Assembly: GCA_009785765.1 (NCBI GenBank)
Contig: WQVP01000003.1
Coordinates: 1 to 12,101, forward strand
Direction of reading: 5' to 3'
Length of the DNA: 12,101 nt
Origin: Alphaproteobacteria bacterium
GTDB taxonomy: Bacteria; Pseudomonadota; Alphaproteobacteria; Rs-D84
In this document: one piece after another, positions 1-6,170 of the stretch
Position numbering within the stretch: position 1 is the first letter of the stretch
Layout of the letters: the number at the start of each line of letters is the position of its first letter
Position numbers and translations under genes: made by a program
The notes under the pieces: generated by a model
Database searches by the model: none
The model's input: only the letters and a program-made list of their open reading frames with translations
What the model was told of the DNA's origin: nothing

Positions 1-18
1 GCAATTGCCAGATTTTTA

Positions 19-300
19 TTAAGATTGGTACATTTTCTGGTTGGCTGTGCGCAAAGCCTTGGCTGCACGGGCACGGTCAACTTTGTCTTTAAAGTTCAAC
101 ATTGTTCGGTATGGATTTTCACCGGCAAGAATCTCTTTCACGCCAATCTCCATCCATTTACGACCAGATTTAAATGTTGCCGCCGCAACCAAGGCCACCG
201 AAAAGAAAGGTATTGCAATACCAGCAATAACAACCAACGCCACATTTGACCCAATGCGGAATATTTTAACTGCACGTTTTGATTGTTCTGGATTTAGCAC
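19..300 (-). CDS. Hypothetical small membrane protein (93 aa)
   Basis: I do not recognise a family. The product has a short charged N-terminus, one long hydrophobic segment at about residues 18-42 (likely one membrane span), and a basic, Arg/Lys/Ala-rich C-terminal tail that should be soluble and partly helical. The GTG at 298-300 is chosen as start because a consensus sigma-70 promoter (TTGACA, 17-base spacer, TATAAT) lies immediately upstream and would place +1 on the G of GTG, giving a leaderless mRNA. No Shine-Dalgarno sequence precedes it. The frame stays open upstream to about 367 but without an ATG, so an N-terminal extension from a rare start cannot be excluded. The stop is TAA at 19-21; nothing recognisable lies in bases 1-18. 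It is transcribed divergently from the glycosyltransferase gene. The base and codon use look native. Confidence 0.6.
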   Translation of the reverse strand: MLNPEQSKRAVKIFRIGSNVALVVIAGIAIPFFSVALVAAATFKSGRKWMEIGVKEILAGENPYRTMLNFKDKVDRARAAKALRTANQKMYQS

Positions 301-335
301 GCGCAGATTATATAAAGGCCGGTTGCTTTTGTCAA
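301..335 (-). promoter_or_regulatory. Consensus sigma-70 promoter for the 93-aa membrane protein
   Basis: On the minus strand TTGACA (330-335) and TATAAT (307-312) are both perfect hexamers, separated by 17 bases. The expected +1 is base 300, the first base of the GTG start. The spacer overlaps the -35 region of the opposing promoter that serves the glycosyltransferase gene. Confidence 0.7.
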
Positions 336-363
336 ACGCTTTGGCTATAATATGACAAAGGAG
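323..363 (+). promoter_or_regulatory. Promoter and ribosome binding site for the glycosyltransferase gene
   Basis: TATAAT at 346-351 is preceded by TTGCTT at 323-328 with 17-base spacing. The expected +1 is about 358, inside the strong Shine-Dalgarno AAAGGAG (357-363), which sits 5 bases before the ATG at 369. The leader would therefore be only about 11 bases. The -35 hexamer is weak (3 of 6). The promoter overlaps face to face with the promoter of the divergent gene, so polymerase could probably occupy only one of them at a time. Confidence 0.5.
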
Positions 364-368
364 ATTTT

Positions 369-1208
369 ATGAAGAAAATTGCCGTTATAACTATGCTTCG
401 TAATGACGAATTCTTTTTGGAATTATGGGCGAAATATTATTCACGTGAACTTGGTGCTGAAAACTGTTATGCGCTTTTTGATGGCACGGACCAAAAGATT
501 CCCGCATTTGCAAAAAAAATAAATACCAAAAAATTTGAACGCAAAGAAGAGTCAAGGACCAAAGGCGATAAAACCCGTGTCAATCGCATTAATGATTTTG
601 CAAATGATTTAATGAAAAACCACGGATATGACATAGTAATTGGTACGGACGTGGATGAATTTATTGCGGTGGATCCGGATTTAAAAATGAGCCTTCGTGA
701 GTATTTATCAAGCGTGCCGCAAAATCGTACGGCCCTATCTCCGCTTGGGCTTGACCTTGCACAGCACCTGACATTGGAAAAACCGTATGATGCAAAAAAG
801 ACCATGTTATCACAACGAAAATATGCATTTATATCAACCAGATTTACCAAATCATCAATTATGTTAAAACCGGGAAGATGGGGAAGTGGCTTTCACCGCA
901 TGAACGGAAAAAATTTCAAAATTGATCCGAATTTATATTTGTTTCATATGGGGTCGCTTGACCATAAAATGTCCATTGATAAGATAAATTCCGACAACCG
1001 TGATGCATCGTGGAAAAGCCACAGAATGCGCCGCACGATGGAAAATTTTAACCTTATTACAAATTCAACGGCACGTGATTTTGCAATTACAAAATGTGCC
1101 CGACGGATACAACAAATTGCACGTCCGCCATATTCATGGAACAAACCATTTATGTTTGGCATTAAATGGGTGGTAAAAATTCCAAAACGGTTTGAAAAAT
1201 TGTTTTAA
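369..1208 (+). CDS. Glycosyltransferase, family 2-like (Glyco_tranf_2_4 type)
   Basis: Predicted cytoplasmic glycosyltransferase of 279 aa. The N-terminus (ITMLRNDEFFLELWAKYY, residues 7-24) matches the opening of the family-2-like group in which a 'K/RNE..FL.EW..YH' motif begins the GT-A fold. A DxD-type metal and nucleotide-sugar site is visible as GTDVDEF at residues 92-98. A downstream FHMGSLDH segment is typical of the C-terminal part of such enzymes. No signal peptide or membrane span is evident. The donor and acceptor sugars cannot be read from the sequence; a role in LPS or other surface glycan is plausible. The ATG at 369 is supported by AAAGGAG 5 bases upstream. The gene stands alone: a divergent promoter lies upstream and a terminator begins at its TAA stop. 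The C-terminal end is strongly basic. Confidence 0.78.
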   Translation: MKKIAVITMLRNDEFFLELWAKYYSRELGAENCYALFDGTDQKIPAFAKKINTKKFERKEESRTKGDKTRVNRINDFANDLMKNHGYDIVIGTDVDEFIAVDPDLKMSLREYLSSVPQNRTALSPLGLDLAQHLTLEKPYDAKKTMLSQRKYAFISTRFTKSSIMLKPGRWGSGFHRMNGKNFKIDPNLYLFHMGSLDHKMSIDKINSDNRDASWKSHRMRRTMENFNLITNSTARDFAITKCARRIQQIARPPYSWNKPFMFGIKWVVKIPKRFEKLF

Positions 1209-1238
1209 AAAAATCCCGACGAAAGTCGGGAATTTTTT
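1207..1238. terminator. Bidirectional intrinsic terminator between the glycosyltransferase gene and recA
   Basis: A 7-bp stem (TCCCGAC / GTCGGGA, 1214-1220 with 1225-1231) closes on a GAAA loop. On the plus strand it is followed by six T at 1233-1238. On the minus strand it is followed by the complement of the A-run at 1207-1213. It therefore suits both converging genes. It is very compact: the glycosyltransferase stop TAA is 1206-1208 and the recA stop (1237-1239) uses part of the plus-strand T-run. Confidence 0.9.
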
Positions 1239-2307
1239 AATCTTCACTCTCTTCCTGAGTATCTGGGCCCGTGGTCATCTCTTCTGCGATACCTGCGGAT
1301 TTTGCCATGATTTTATCCAGCAACTCTTTTTGCATTTCTGGATTATCTTTCAAGAAATTACGTGCATTATTTTCGCCTTGGCCTATTCTTGTAGAATTAT
1401 AAGAATAGAAACTTCCCGCCTTTTCAATAAACCCAAGCTTTACGCCCATGTCAAGAATCTCTGATGTTCTTGAAATGCCTTCGCCGTAAATAATTTTAAA
1501 ATCAACGGTGCGGAACGGTGGCGCAACTTTGTTCTTTTGAACTTTGACACGTGTTTCGTTTCCGATAACATCTTCTTTGTCTTTGATTGCGCCAATGCGA
1601 CGAATATCCAAACGTACCGACGCATAGAATTTTAACGCATTACCGCCAGAAGTTGTTTCAGGCGACCCAAACATAACGCCGATTTTCATACGGATTTGAT
1701 TAATAAATATAAGAAGAGTATTTGAACGAGAGACAGAGCCCGCCAATTTCTTTAATGATTTTGACATAAGGCGTGCTGTCGTGCCCATATAATTGTCTTC
1801 AAAATTCCCTTCTAACTCTGCCTTTGGGACAAGCGCCGCAACAGAGTCCACAACCACAACATCCACAGCGCCAGATGAAATAAGAGTGTTCGCAATTTCC
1901 AATGCTTGTTCGCCGGATTCTGGCTGAGAGATTATAACATCCTCTACTTTTAATCCCAGCTTTTTCATATAGCTTGGGTCAAGTGCATTCTCTACGTCAA
2001 TATACGCAACAGTGCCGCCTTTCTTTTGTGCCTCTGCGCACGCATGAAGTGCAAGCGTTGTTTTACCAGATGACTCTGGTCCATAAATTTCAATAATACG
2101 GCCACGTGGATAACCACCTATGCCAAGCGCAATATCAAGACCCAAAGATCCTGTGGAAATCGCCTCTATATTTTGAACAGCCCCATCACCCATAGACATG
2201 ATTGCATCTTTGCCAAATTCTTTTTTGATTTGTGCCAATGCCGCTTCTAGTGCTGGCGAAACATTTCCGCTGCTTTTTACAACTTCTTTTTCTGTTTTTT
2301 TGGGCAT
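1237..2307 (-). CDS. recA: RecA recombinase
   Basis: DNA-dependent ATPase that forms filaments on single-stranded DNA, catalyses strand exchange, and usually triggers LexA cleavage. Length 356 aa, normal for the family. Visible motifs: Walker [10 protein letters not shown] (76-84), the catalytic Glu in DVENALDP (E106), Walker B VVVVDS (150-155), the region [39 protein letters not shown] containing loop L2, and an acidic C-terminal tail (EESED). SVSRSN, NKVAPPF and GQGENNA resemble alphaproteobacterial RecA. Oddities: the residue after the catalytic Glu is Asn (usually His), and loop L1 reads NFEDNYMG (168-175) instead of the common E-(I/M)-G-D-S-H-(V/M)-G. Start ATG at 2305-2307 has AAGGAG (2315-2320) 7 bases upstream. 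It has its own promoter inside an inverted-repeat element and ends at a shared terminator. Confidence 0.98.
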   Translation of the reverse strand: MPKKTEKEVVKSSGNVSPALEAALAQIKKEFGKDAIMSMGDGAVQNIEAISTGSLGLDIALGIGGYPRGRIIEIYGPESSGKTTLALHACAEAQKKGGTVAYIDVENALDPSYMKKLGLKVEDVIISQPESGEQALEIANTLISSGAVDVVVVDSVAALVPKAELEGNFEDNYMGTTARLMSKSLKKLAGSVSRSNTLLIFINQIRMKIGVMFGSPETTSGGNALKFYASVRLDIRRIGAIKDKEDVIGNETRVKVQKNKVAPPFRTVDFKIIYGEGISRTSEILDMGVKLGFIEKAGSFYSYNSTRIGQGENNARNFLKDNPEMQKELLDKIMAKSAGIAEEMTTGPDTQEESED

Positions 2308-2357
2308 GATTTTTCTCCTTAAAGTAACTAGGAACTAGGAATTAGGAACTAGTATTA

Positions 2358-2379
2358 TTTGCTATATAGTTATAGCAAA
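2358..2379. promoter_or_regulatory. Perfect palindrome over the recA -10 region (candidate operator)
   Basis: TTTGCTATA (2358-2366) and TATAGCAAA (2371-2379) are perfect 9-base inverted repeats separated by TAGT. The site covers the predicted -10 and +1 of recA, where a dimeric repressor would block initiation. The binding protein is unknown. It could instead be a chance palindrome, since its half-sites are built around a TATA-like core. Confidence 0.4.
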
Positions 2380-2398
2380 ATCTTAATGTTAAAAGCAA
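2369..2398 (-). promoter_or_regulatory. Putative recA promoter (extended -10)
   Basis: On the minus strand TTGCTT (2393-2398) lies 18 bases upstream of TATAAC (2369-2374), which is preceded by TGC, an extended -10. The expected +1 is about 2362. The yajC promoter has the same TTTTGCTATA context. No alphaproteobacterial LexA box (GTTC-N7-GTTC) is visible here. Confidence 0.45.
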
Positions 2399-2453
2399 TG
2401 AATTTATTATATGAAAAACCACCAGTTCCTAATTCCTAGTTCCTGGTTGCTGG

Positions 2454-3650
2454 TTATTTTTTAAGCACAAACAGGCCTGCAAAAATCGCAACCGCACCGG
2501 CCAACAGCAACACAACCGATGTTGACCCGCTTGCAAATATAAGTGCGGCGGCAAGCATAGGCACTATGATACGAGATGTGCTTGTTGCGGTTCTATATAT
2601 GCCCATAAATCTTATTCTTTCGGCCTTTTTTGCCGCATCAAAGAATGGCAAATCACGCATAGGCTCTATGAACGCACCCGCCAAATGCCATAAAACAAAT
2701 ATAGCAAGCAAAGTATACCCATCCGCAAAACTTGCCCATAGTGCAAACATTCCATATATTAAAAACGCAGTACTGAGTATTATTTTTTTGCCGTATTTTT
2801 TGGCCAATCTGCCGGCCGGCTGGGCAAGCACTATATACGGAATAATCATAAGTGTAATAAGCACGCCCAAAGTTTGTTCAATAGACAATCCAAACAACGT
2901 AGTGTTATTTTGAACCACCATAATTGGCACATAAATTGTTCGGATTACAACCAAAGAAAAATCGCTGAACATTACAATGTATGCGCGAATAAATGATTTT
3001 CGCCTGAAAAATAATATGATATTTATCCACACCGATTTAAGTGTGCGACGTGCACGTATTGTCGTAAACTTTTTTGTCTGTTGCTTTATCCGCATCTTTG
3101 TGAAAACAAAAAGTGCCATAAAATAAAGTGCCGCAGATAAAAAGAATGGCGTCCGAATACCGAATTCTGAGGCAACCGACAGTGCAATAATCGGCGCCGT
3201 CAAAGCGCCAAGGTTTACAAAAAACCAACGACGTGCGTTAAGTTTCTCCATGCCAACACCATGCGCAAAGTCCGCCATAAAAAGCGGCACCAACAGCCCC
3301 AACATTACCTGAAACGCACCAGATACCAAGTCAATCGTTATAAACGTTGGTGCGGCAATTGGAAAGGCCATCATAAAATATGAAAGCGCAACTATTAAAA
3401 GCGATGTATGAAGCAAAGGTGCCTTTGCAAACCTTTTAAATACTTCGGATGCAAAAATAGTTATAAACGCCATCAATGCAAAATAAAACGAAACATACAT
3501 TCCGACAAGCGCCGGGTCTCCAAAGATATCAAGGAGTACAAGCGAATAAACAGCGCCAATTATAGATCCTGCAAACCCTGTAAAAAAACCCAGATTTGCA
3601 AACGAAAATCCGGTTACTTTTTTATGATGGGAAATATATTTATCACTCAT
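2454..3650 (-). CDS. Major facilitator superfamily (MFS) transporter
   Basis: Integral inner-membrane protein of 398 aa with about 12 hydrophobic segments in two halves. A basic central loop (about residues 186-222, many Arg/Lys) separates the halves, as in 12-span MFS carriers. A motif-A-like loop, PAGRLAKKYGKK (278-289), precedes a span in the second half. The substrate cannot be read; the motif pattern and size fit a drug or metabolite exporter or a sugar-type carrier equally well. The N-terminal tail (MSDKYISHHKK) is cytoplasmic and basic. The start at 3648-3650 lies only 11 bases after the S41 stop and has no clear Shine-Dalgarno, so it is probably translated by coupling within the same operon. 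The stop TAA is contiguous with the heptamer array upstream of recA. Confidence 0.85.
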   Translation of the reverse strand: MSDKYISHHKKVTGFSFANLGFFTGFAGSIIGAVYSLVLLDIFGDPALVGMYVSFYFALMAFITIFASEVFKRFAKAPLLHTSLLIVALSYFMMAFPIAAPTFITIDLVSGAFQVMLGLLVPLFMADFAHGVGMEKLNARRWFFVNLGALTAPIIALSVASEFGIRTPFFLSAALYFMALFVFTKMRIKQQTKKFTTIRARRTLKSVWINIILFFRRKSFIRAYIVMFSDFSLVVIRTIYVPIMVVQNNTTLFGLSIEQTLGVLITLMIIPYIVLAQPAGRLAKKYGKKIILSTAFLIYGMFALWASFADGYTLLAIFVLWHLAGAFIEPMRDLPFFDAAKKAERIRFMGIYRTATSTSRIIVPMLAAALIFASGSTSVVLLLAGAVAIFAGLFVLKK

Positions 3651-3661
3651 TGCATTCGCTA

Positions 3662-5185
3662 TTAATTATTCATTAGATTATTAAAAACTCTTTCATCCGA
3701 GAGTATTTGAACAGCAATTGCCATTGCCACCGCATCTTCGTCTGCGCCGGATGCAATTTGCGGACAGCCACGACGAATTACAGAAGCGTCTATGTCTTCG
3801 GCGTTAAAGTCCCTTGCGCCAAAATCATTATTTATAACGTTTACGAAAAATGCGCCTTGTTGTTCTTCGCTTCGTATATTGGACAGGCAAACAATTGGAA
3901 AAAATCCACGACCGTCCAAATCACGACCGCTTTGTGTTTTTATTATGCGGTTCATAACTTCCAAAGCGCCGCCGTTATTTAAATTTATTCGTGTGGCCAA
4001 TCTTGCACGTCCCGCCGTCGGTGTTCCGATAACAACCGCACGCCCATGTTCGTGCATTGCGGCGGCGATGGCTTCGCCCGTGCCACGGGTTCCTGTGGAC
4101 ACAACAACCACAACCCGTGCATTTGTTATAGAGTTTGCGCCCGGCACAATTTCGGTTTCTCTGTGAGCAGTTTCAACGCTGCGAAGAACCGGAAGGCGGC
4201 CTATGAAAAGACCGGCCAATTTTGCCGCAGCGCGTTCATCATCACCGTGCGCCGTACGCATATCCAAAATAATTCCAGATGGATTAAACCTTTGAATTGC
4301 TTCGTTAATAATCTGTGCGCTGTTATCGGACACTCTGTTTACAACAATTTCCAAAATAGGATCACGCCAAATAACATCTGCGTCCGTTATAATAACTGTG
4401 GCACGGCGAAGAGTAATATTACGGTCGCCAGACGCATTTAAAACACGAACACGAATCGTTCCGCTGTTAAACCCTGCGAATGCGGCAGCAACTTCGCCAT
4501 CTTGCATATCGCTTGTCCGTCGGCCGTTTATTGCGGTTATTAAATCACCGCCTCTGATGCCTTGCTCGGCTGCAACAGAACCACTAAACACACCCGTCAC
4601 GCGGAAATTTCCACGTTCATCCATTATGCCCTCTATGCCTGCACTTGTTAACAGTCGCCCGTCATTTGCAATTTCATCACGAAGCGAAAATATATATCGC
4701 CCATCTTGGTCAATTCCCGCCATCAATGCGCCAACGACAAGGTTAAATAAATCACCATCGTTTAATCTTCGTATTTCTGGGATGTGTTCACGAAGACGCA
4801 CTATCATTGCGGTTGTGATTTGGCCAAAGGCCGCCCAATCTCTGTCCGATGGCCTGGGCCAATTTCCGATTATATCGCCTCTGAAAACCAAGACTGCACG
4901 ATTTCCAGTCAATGCAACATGCGCATCTGGATGAACTTTGTCAAGCGATTCCAGCGCAATACGTATATCACGCCCGGCCCAATTTACCGCATCAAGACGT
5001 TCATAAATATCGGCAAAAACGGCGGATATTTCAAATACATTTATACCTTGTTGGATGGGATAGCGTTCGTCAAAAAGAGATGCTTGCGCCAAAGGCGCAA
5101 CCAAGAGAAAAAGTGAATAAGTGAATAAGTGAATAAGTGTCTTCACTTTTACATTCTTAACAAAATCGTTTATTAATATAGTCAT
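3662..5185 (-). CDS. CtpA-like S41-family protein, probably catalytically inactive, exported
   Basis: A carboxy-terminal-processing (tail-specific) protease homologue of 507 aa. It shows an N-terminal signal peptide ending at ...APLAQA, a helical region (about 45-175), a PDZ domain (about 180-262, with GSVAAEQGIRGGDLITAINGR) and an S41-like core (about 270-430, with GRAVVIGTPTAGR and SGRDLDGRGFFP). Active enzymes carry a Ser in SASASE and a Lys in T.GKG. Here the aligned positions are G368 (TRGTGE) and R393 (TAGRA), so the Ser-Lys dyad appears absent. It may be a periplasmic scaffold or PDZ binding protein. ATG 5185 is given as start. An internal GTG at 5144-5146 would give a cleaner 22-aa signal peptide (MKTLIHLFTYSLFLLVAPLAQA split as M-K-T then core). 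An octamer repeat encodes the core of that signal peptide. It lies between secF and the MFS gene in one run of genes. Confidence 0.82.
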   Translation of the reverse strand: MTILINDFVKNVKVKTLIHLFTYSLFLLVAPLAQASLFDERYPIQQGINVFEISAVFADIYERLDAVNWAGRDIRIALESLDKVHPDAHVALTGNRAVLVFRGDIIGNWPRPSDRDWAAFGQITTAMIVRLREHIPEIRRLNDGDLFNLVVGALMAGIDQDGRYIFSLRDEIANDGRLLTSAGIEGIMDERGNFRVTGVFSGSVAAEQGIRGGDLITAINGRRTSDMQDGEVAAAFAGFNSGTIRVRVLNASGDRNITLRRATVIITDADVIWRDPILEIVVNRVSDNSAQIINEAIQRFNPSGIILDMRTAHGDDERAAAKLAGLFIGRLPVLRSVETAHRETEIVPGANSITNARVVVVVSTGTRGTGEAIAAAMHEHGRAVVIGTPTAGRARLATRINLNNGGALEVMNRIIKTQSGRDLDGRGFFPIVCLSNIRSEEQQGAFFVNVINNDFGARDFNAEDIDASVIRRGCPQIASGADEDAVAMAIAVQILSDERVFNNLMNN

Positions 5186-5219
5186 TTTTTCACTCTTTCA
5201 TTTATTCACTTTTTCACTT
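5111..5219. repeat. Inverted pair of octamer tandem arrays spanning the S41 gene start
   Basis: The left arm, 5111-5139, on the plus strand is three copies of AAGTGAAT plus AAGTG. The right arm, 5191-5219, on the minus strand is AAGTGAAA, AAGTGAAT, AAATGAAA, GAGTG. The arms match at 25 of 29 positions in inverted orientation around a 51-base spacer. The spacer carries both candidate start codons of the S41 gene. The right arm begins at the secF stop codon TGA (5219-5221), which is contiguous with the repeat. The left arm is coding: it encodes the hydrophobic core of the signal peptide. Confidence 0.92.
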
Positions 5220-6088
5220 CATTTTTCTTCCCGCAGGCTGAAATTCAACAACAGAGCATTTGATATAAATATACTTGTAAGAGAGCCAAGCACAACACCA
5301 AATATCATAGCAATCGCAAATTCACGCAACATCGCACCACCGAACAAATAAAGTCCGAACATACACGCAATCGTTGTTGATGACGTGATAATCGTACGAA
5401 GCAACATTTCATTTACGGACAAATTAATAACCTCTGCCTTTGGCATTTTATGATACTTTTTAAAGTTTTCATCAATACGATCAAAGTTAACAACCTTGTC
5501 ATTCGTTGAATATCCAATCGCCATCAATATAACCGCAATCGCTGTCTGATTGAATTCAAGACCGACCAACGAAAAGAATCCGAACATAACAACAAAATCC
5601 AAACACAATGTAATGAACGAAGAAGTTGCATAACCACCACGATAACGTATCCATATATAAAGACTCATCAATATAAATGCGAAAAACACAGCCATAATAC
5701 CGCCGCGGATAAGTTCGCCGCCAATTTGTGGTCCGACAATCTGTACTTGTTCAAATGTAACACGATCGCCCAAAGTTGTGCGCAAATCAGACAGCAAACC
5801 TTGTTGCTCTGCCTCTGTGGAATCAGCCGCCAAACCAACACGTATAACCACGTTCCCAGTATCCCGCATTTCTTGTAATTCTGGCGAAAACTGGGCCAAT
5901 TCTGTACGCATACGATCAATGGTAAAATCTCTGTCAACCGTTGCAACTTCCAGTGATATACCACCCGAAAAATCAATGCCGTAATTAAGTCCACGCACAA
6001 AGAACGAGCCAATGGACGCCGCAATTAACGCCGCCAAACACACGTATGCAATATGTCTGTATTTTATAAATTGTATATTAAACTTCAT
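5219..6088 (-). CDS. secF: Protein translocase subunit SecF
   Basis: Inner-membrane partner of SecD; the pair uses the proton gradient to help pull exported proteins through SecYEG. Length 289 aa, typical. Visible features: N-terminal membrane span (about 13-31), GIDFSGG (37-43), a periplasmic domain, VGPQIGGEL (118-126) before the second span, and GYSTNDKVVNFDRIDEN (192-208), matching the family signature GYS.NDTVVVFDRI.EN with Lys and Asn substitutions. NEMLLRTIITSSTT corresponds to the usual N..L.RT..TS.TT. About six membrane spans are present. Start ATG 6086-6088 has AAGGAG (6094-6099) 5 bases upstream. It follows secD across an inverted hexamer repeat and precedes the S41 gene. Confidence 0.97.
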   Translation of the reverse strand: MKFNIQFIKYRHIAYVCLAALIAASIGSFFVRGLNYGIDFSGGISLEVATVDRDFTIDRMRTELAQFSPELQEMRDTGNVVIRVGLAADSTEAEQQGLLSDLRTTLGDRVTFEQVQIVGPQIGGELIRGGIMAVFFAFILMSLYIWIRYRGGYATSSFITLCLDFVVMFGFFSLVGLEFNQTAIAVILMAIGYSTNDKVVNFDRIDENFKKYHKMPKAEVINLSVNEMLLRTIITSSTTIACMFGLYLFGGAMLREFAIAMIFGVVLGSLTSIFISNALLLNFSLREEK

Positions 6089-6110
6089 GTTTGCTCCTTT
6101 GTCGCAAACC

Positions 6111-6170
6111 GTGACCGTGACGGTGTCCGTGACTGTAAATTAATACTGACACTGACACTGACACCGTCAC
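6111..6170. repeat. Hexamer inverted repeat (long hairpin) between secD and secF
   Basis: The left arm, 6111-6137, on the plus strand is GTGACC, GTGACG, GTGTCC, GTGACT, GTA. The right arm, 6144-6170, on the minus strand is GTGACG, GTGTCA, GTGTCA, GTGTCA, GTA. The arms match at 21 of 27 positions around a 6-base AT spacer. The secD stop TGA (6167-6169) is part of the right arm. The transcript of the sec genes should fold here into a long imperfect hairpin. No U-run follows, so it is not a standard terminator; it may stabilise mRNA ends or tune secF expression. Confidence 0.92.

Larger units (their letters stand above)
2326..2448. repeat. Inverted pair of heptamer tandem arrays flanking the recA promoter
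   Basis: The left arm, 2326-2353, reads on the plus strand as four heptamers AACTAGG, AACTAGG, AATTAGG, AACTAGT. The right arm, 2421-2448, reads on the minus strand as AACCAGG, AACTAGG, AATTAGG, AACTGGT. The arms match at 26 of 28 positions in opposite orientation, around a 67-base spacer. One further unit (AACCAGC) extends the right arm to the MFS stop codon at 2454-2456. The left arm lies in the recA leader, just upstream of its Shine-Dalgarno. If transcription reads through from the MFS gene, both arms enter the mRNA and could form a long stem; from recA's own promoter only one arm is transcribed. Confidence 0.93.

Noticed and set aside
2326..2448. GTTC/GAAC words in the heptamer arms as an alphaproteobacterial LexA box
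   Set aside because: The spacing is set by the 7-base period (3 or 10 bases between GTTC words); the required GTTC-N7-GTTC is not present.
4398..4934. Long open frame on the plus strand opposite the S41 gene, and similar open frames opposite secD and mutL
   Set aside because: They are antisense shadows of well-supported genes, without ribosome binding sites or recognisable protein motifs.
6111..6170. secD/secF hairpin as an intrinsic terminator
   Set aside because: No U-run follows the stem in the transcribed (minus) direction, and secF has only its Shine-Dalgarno after it.
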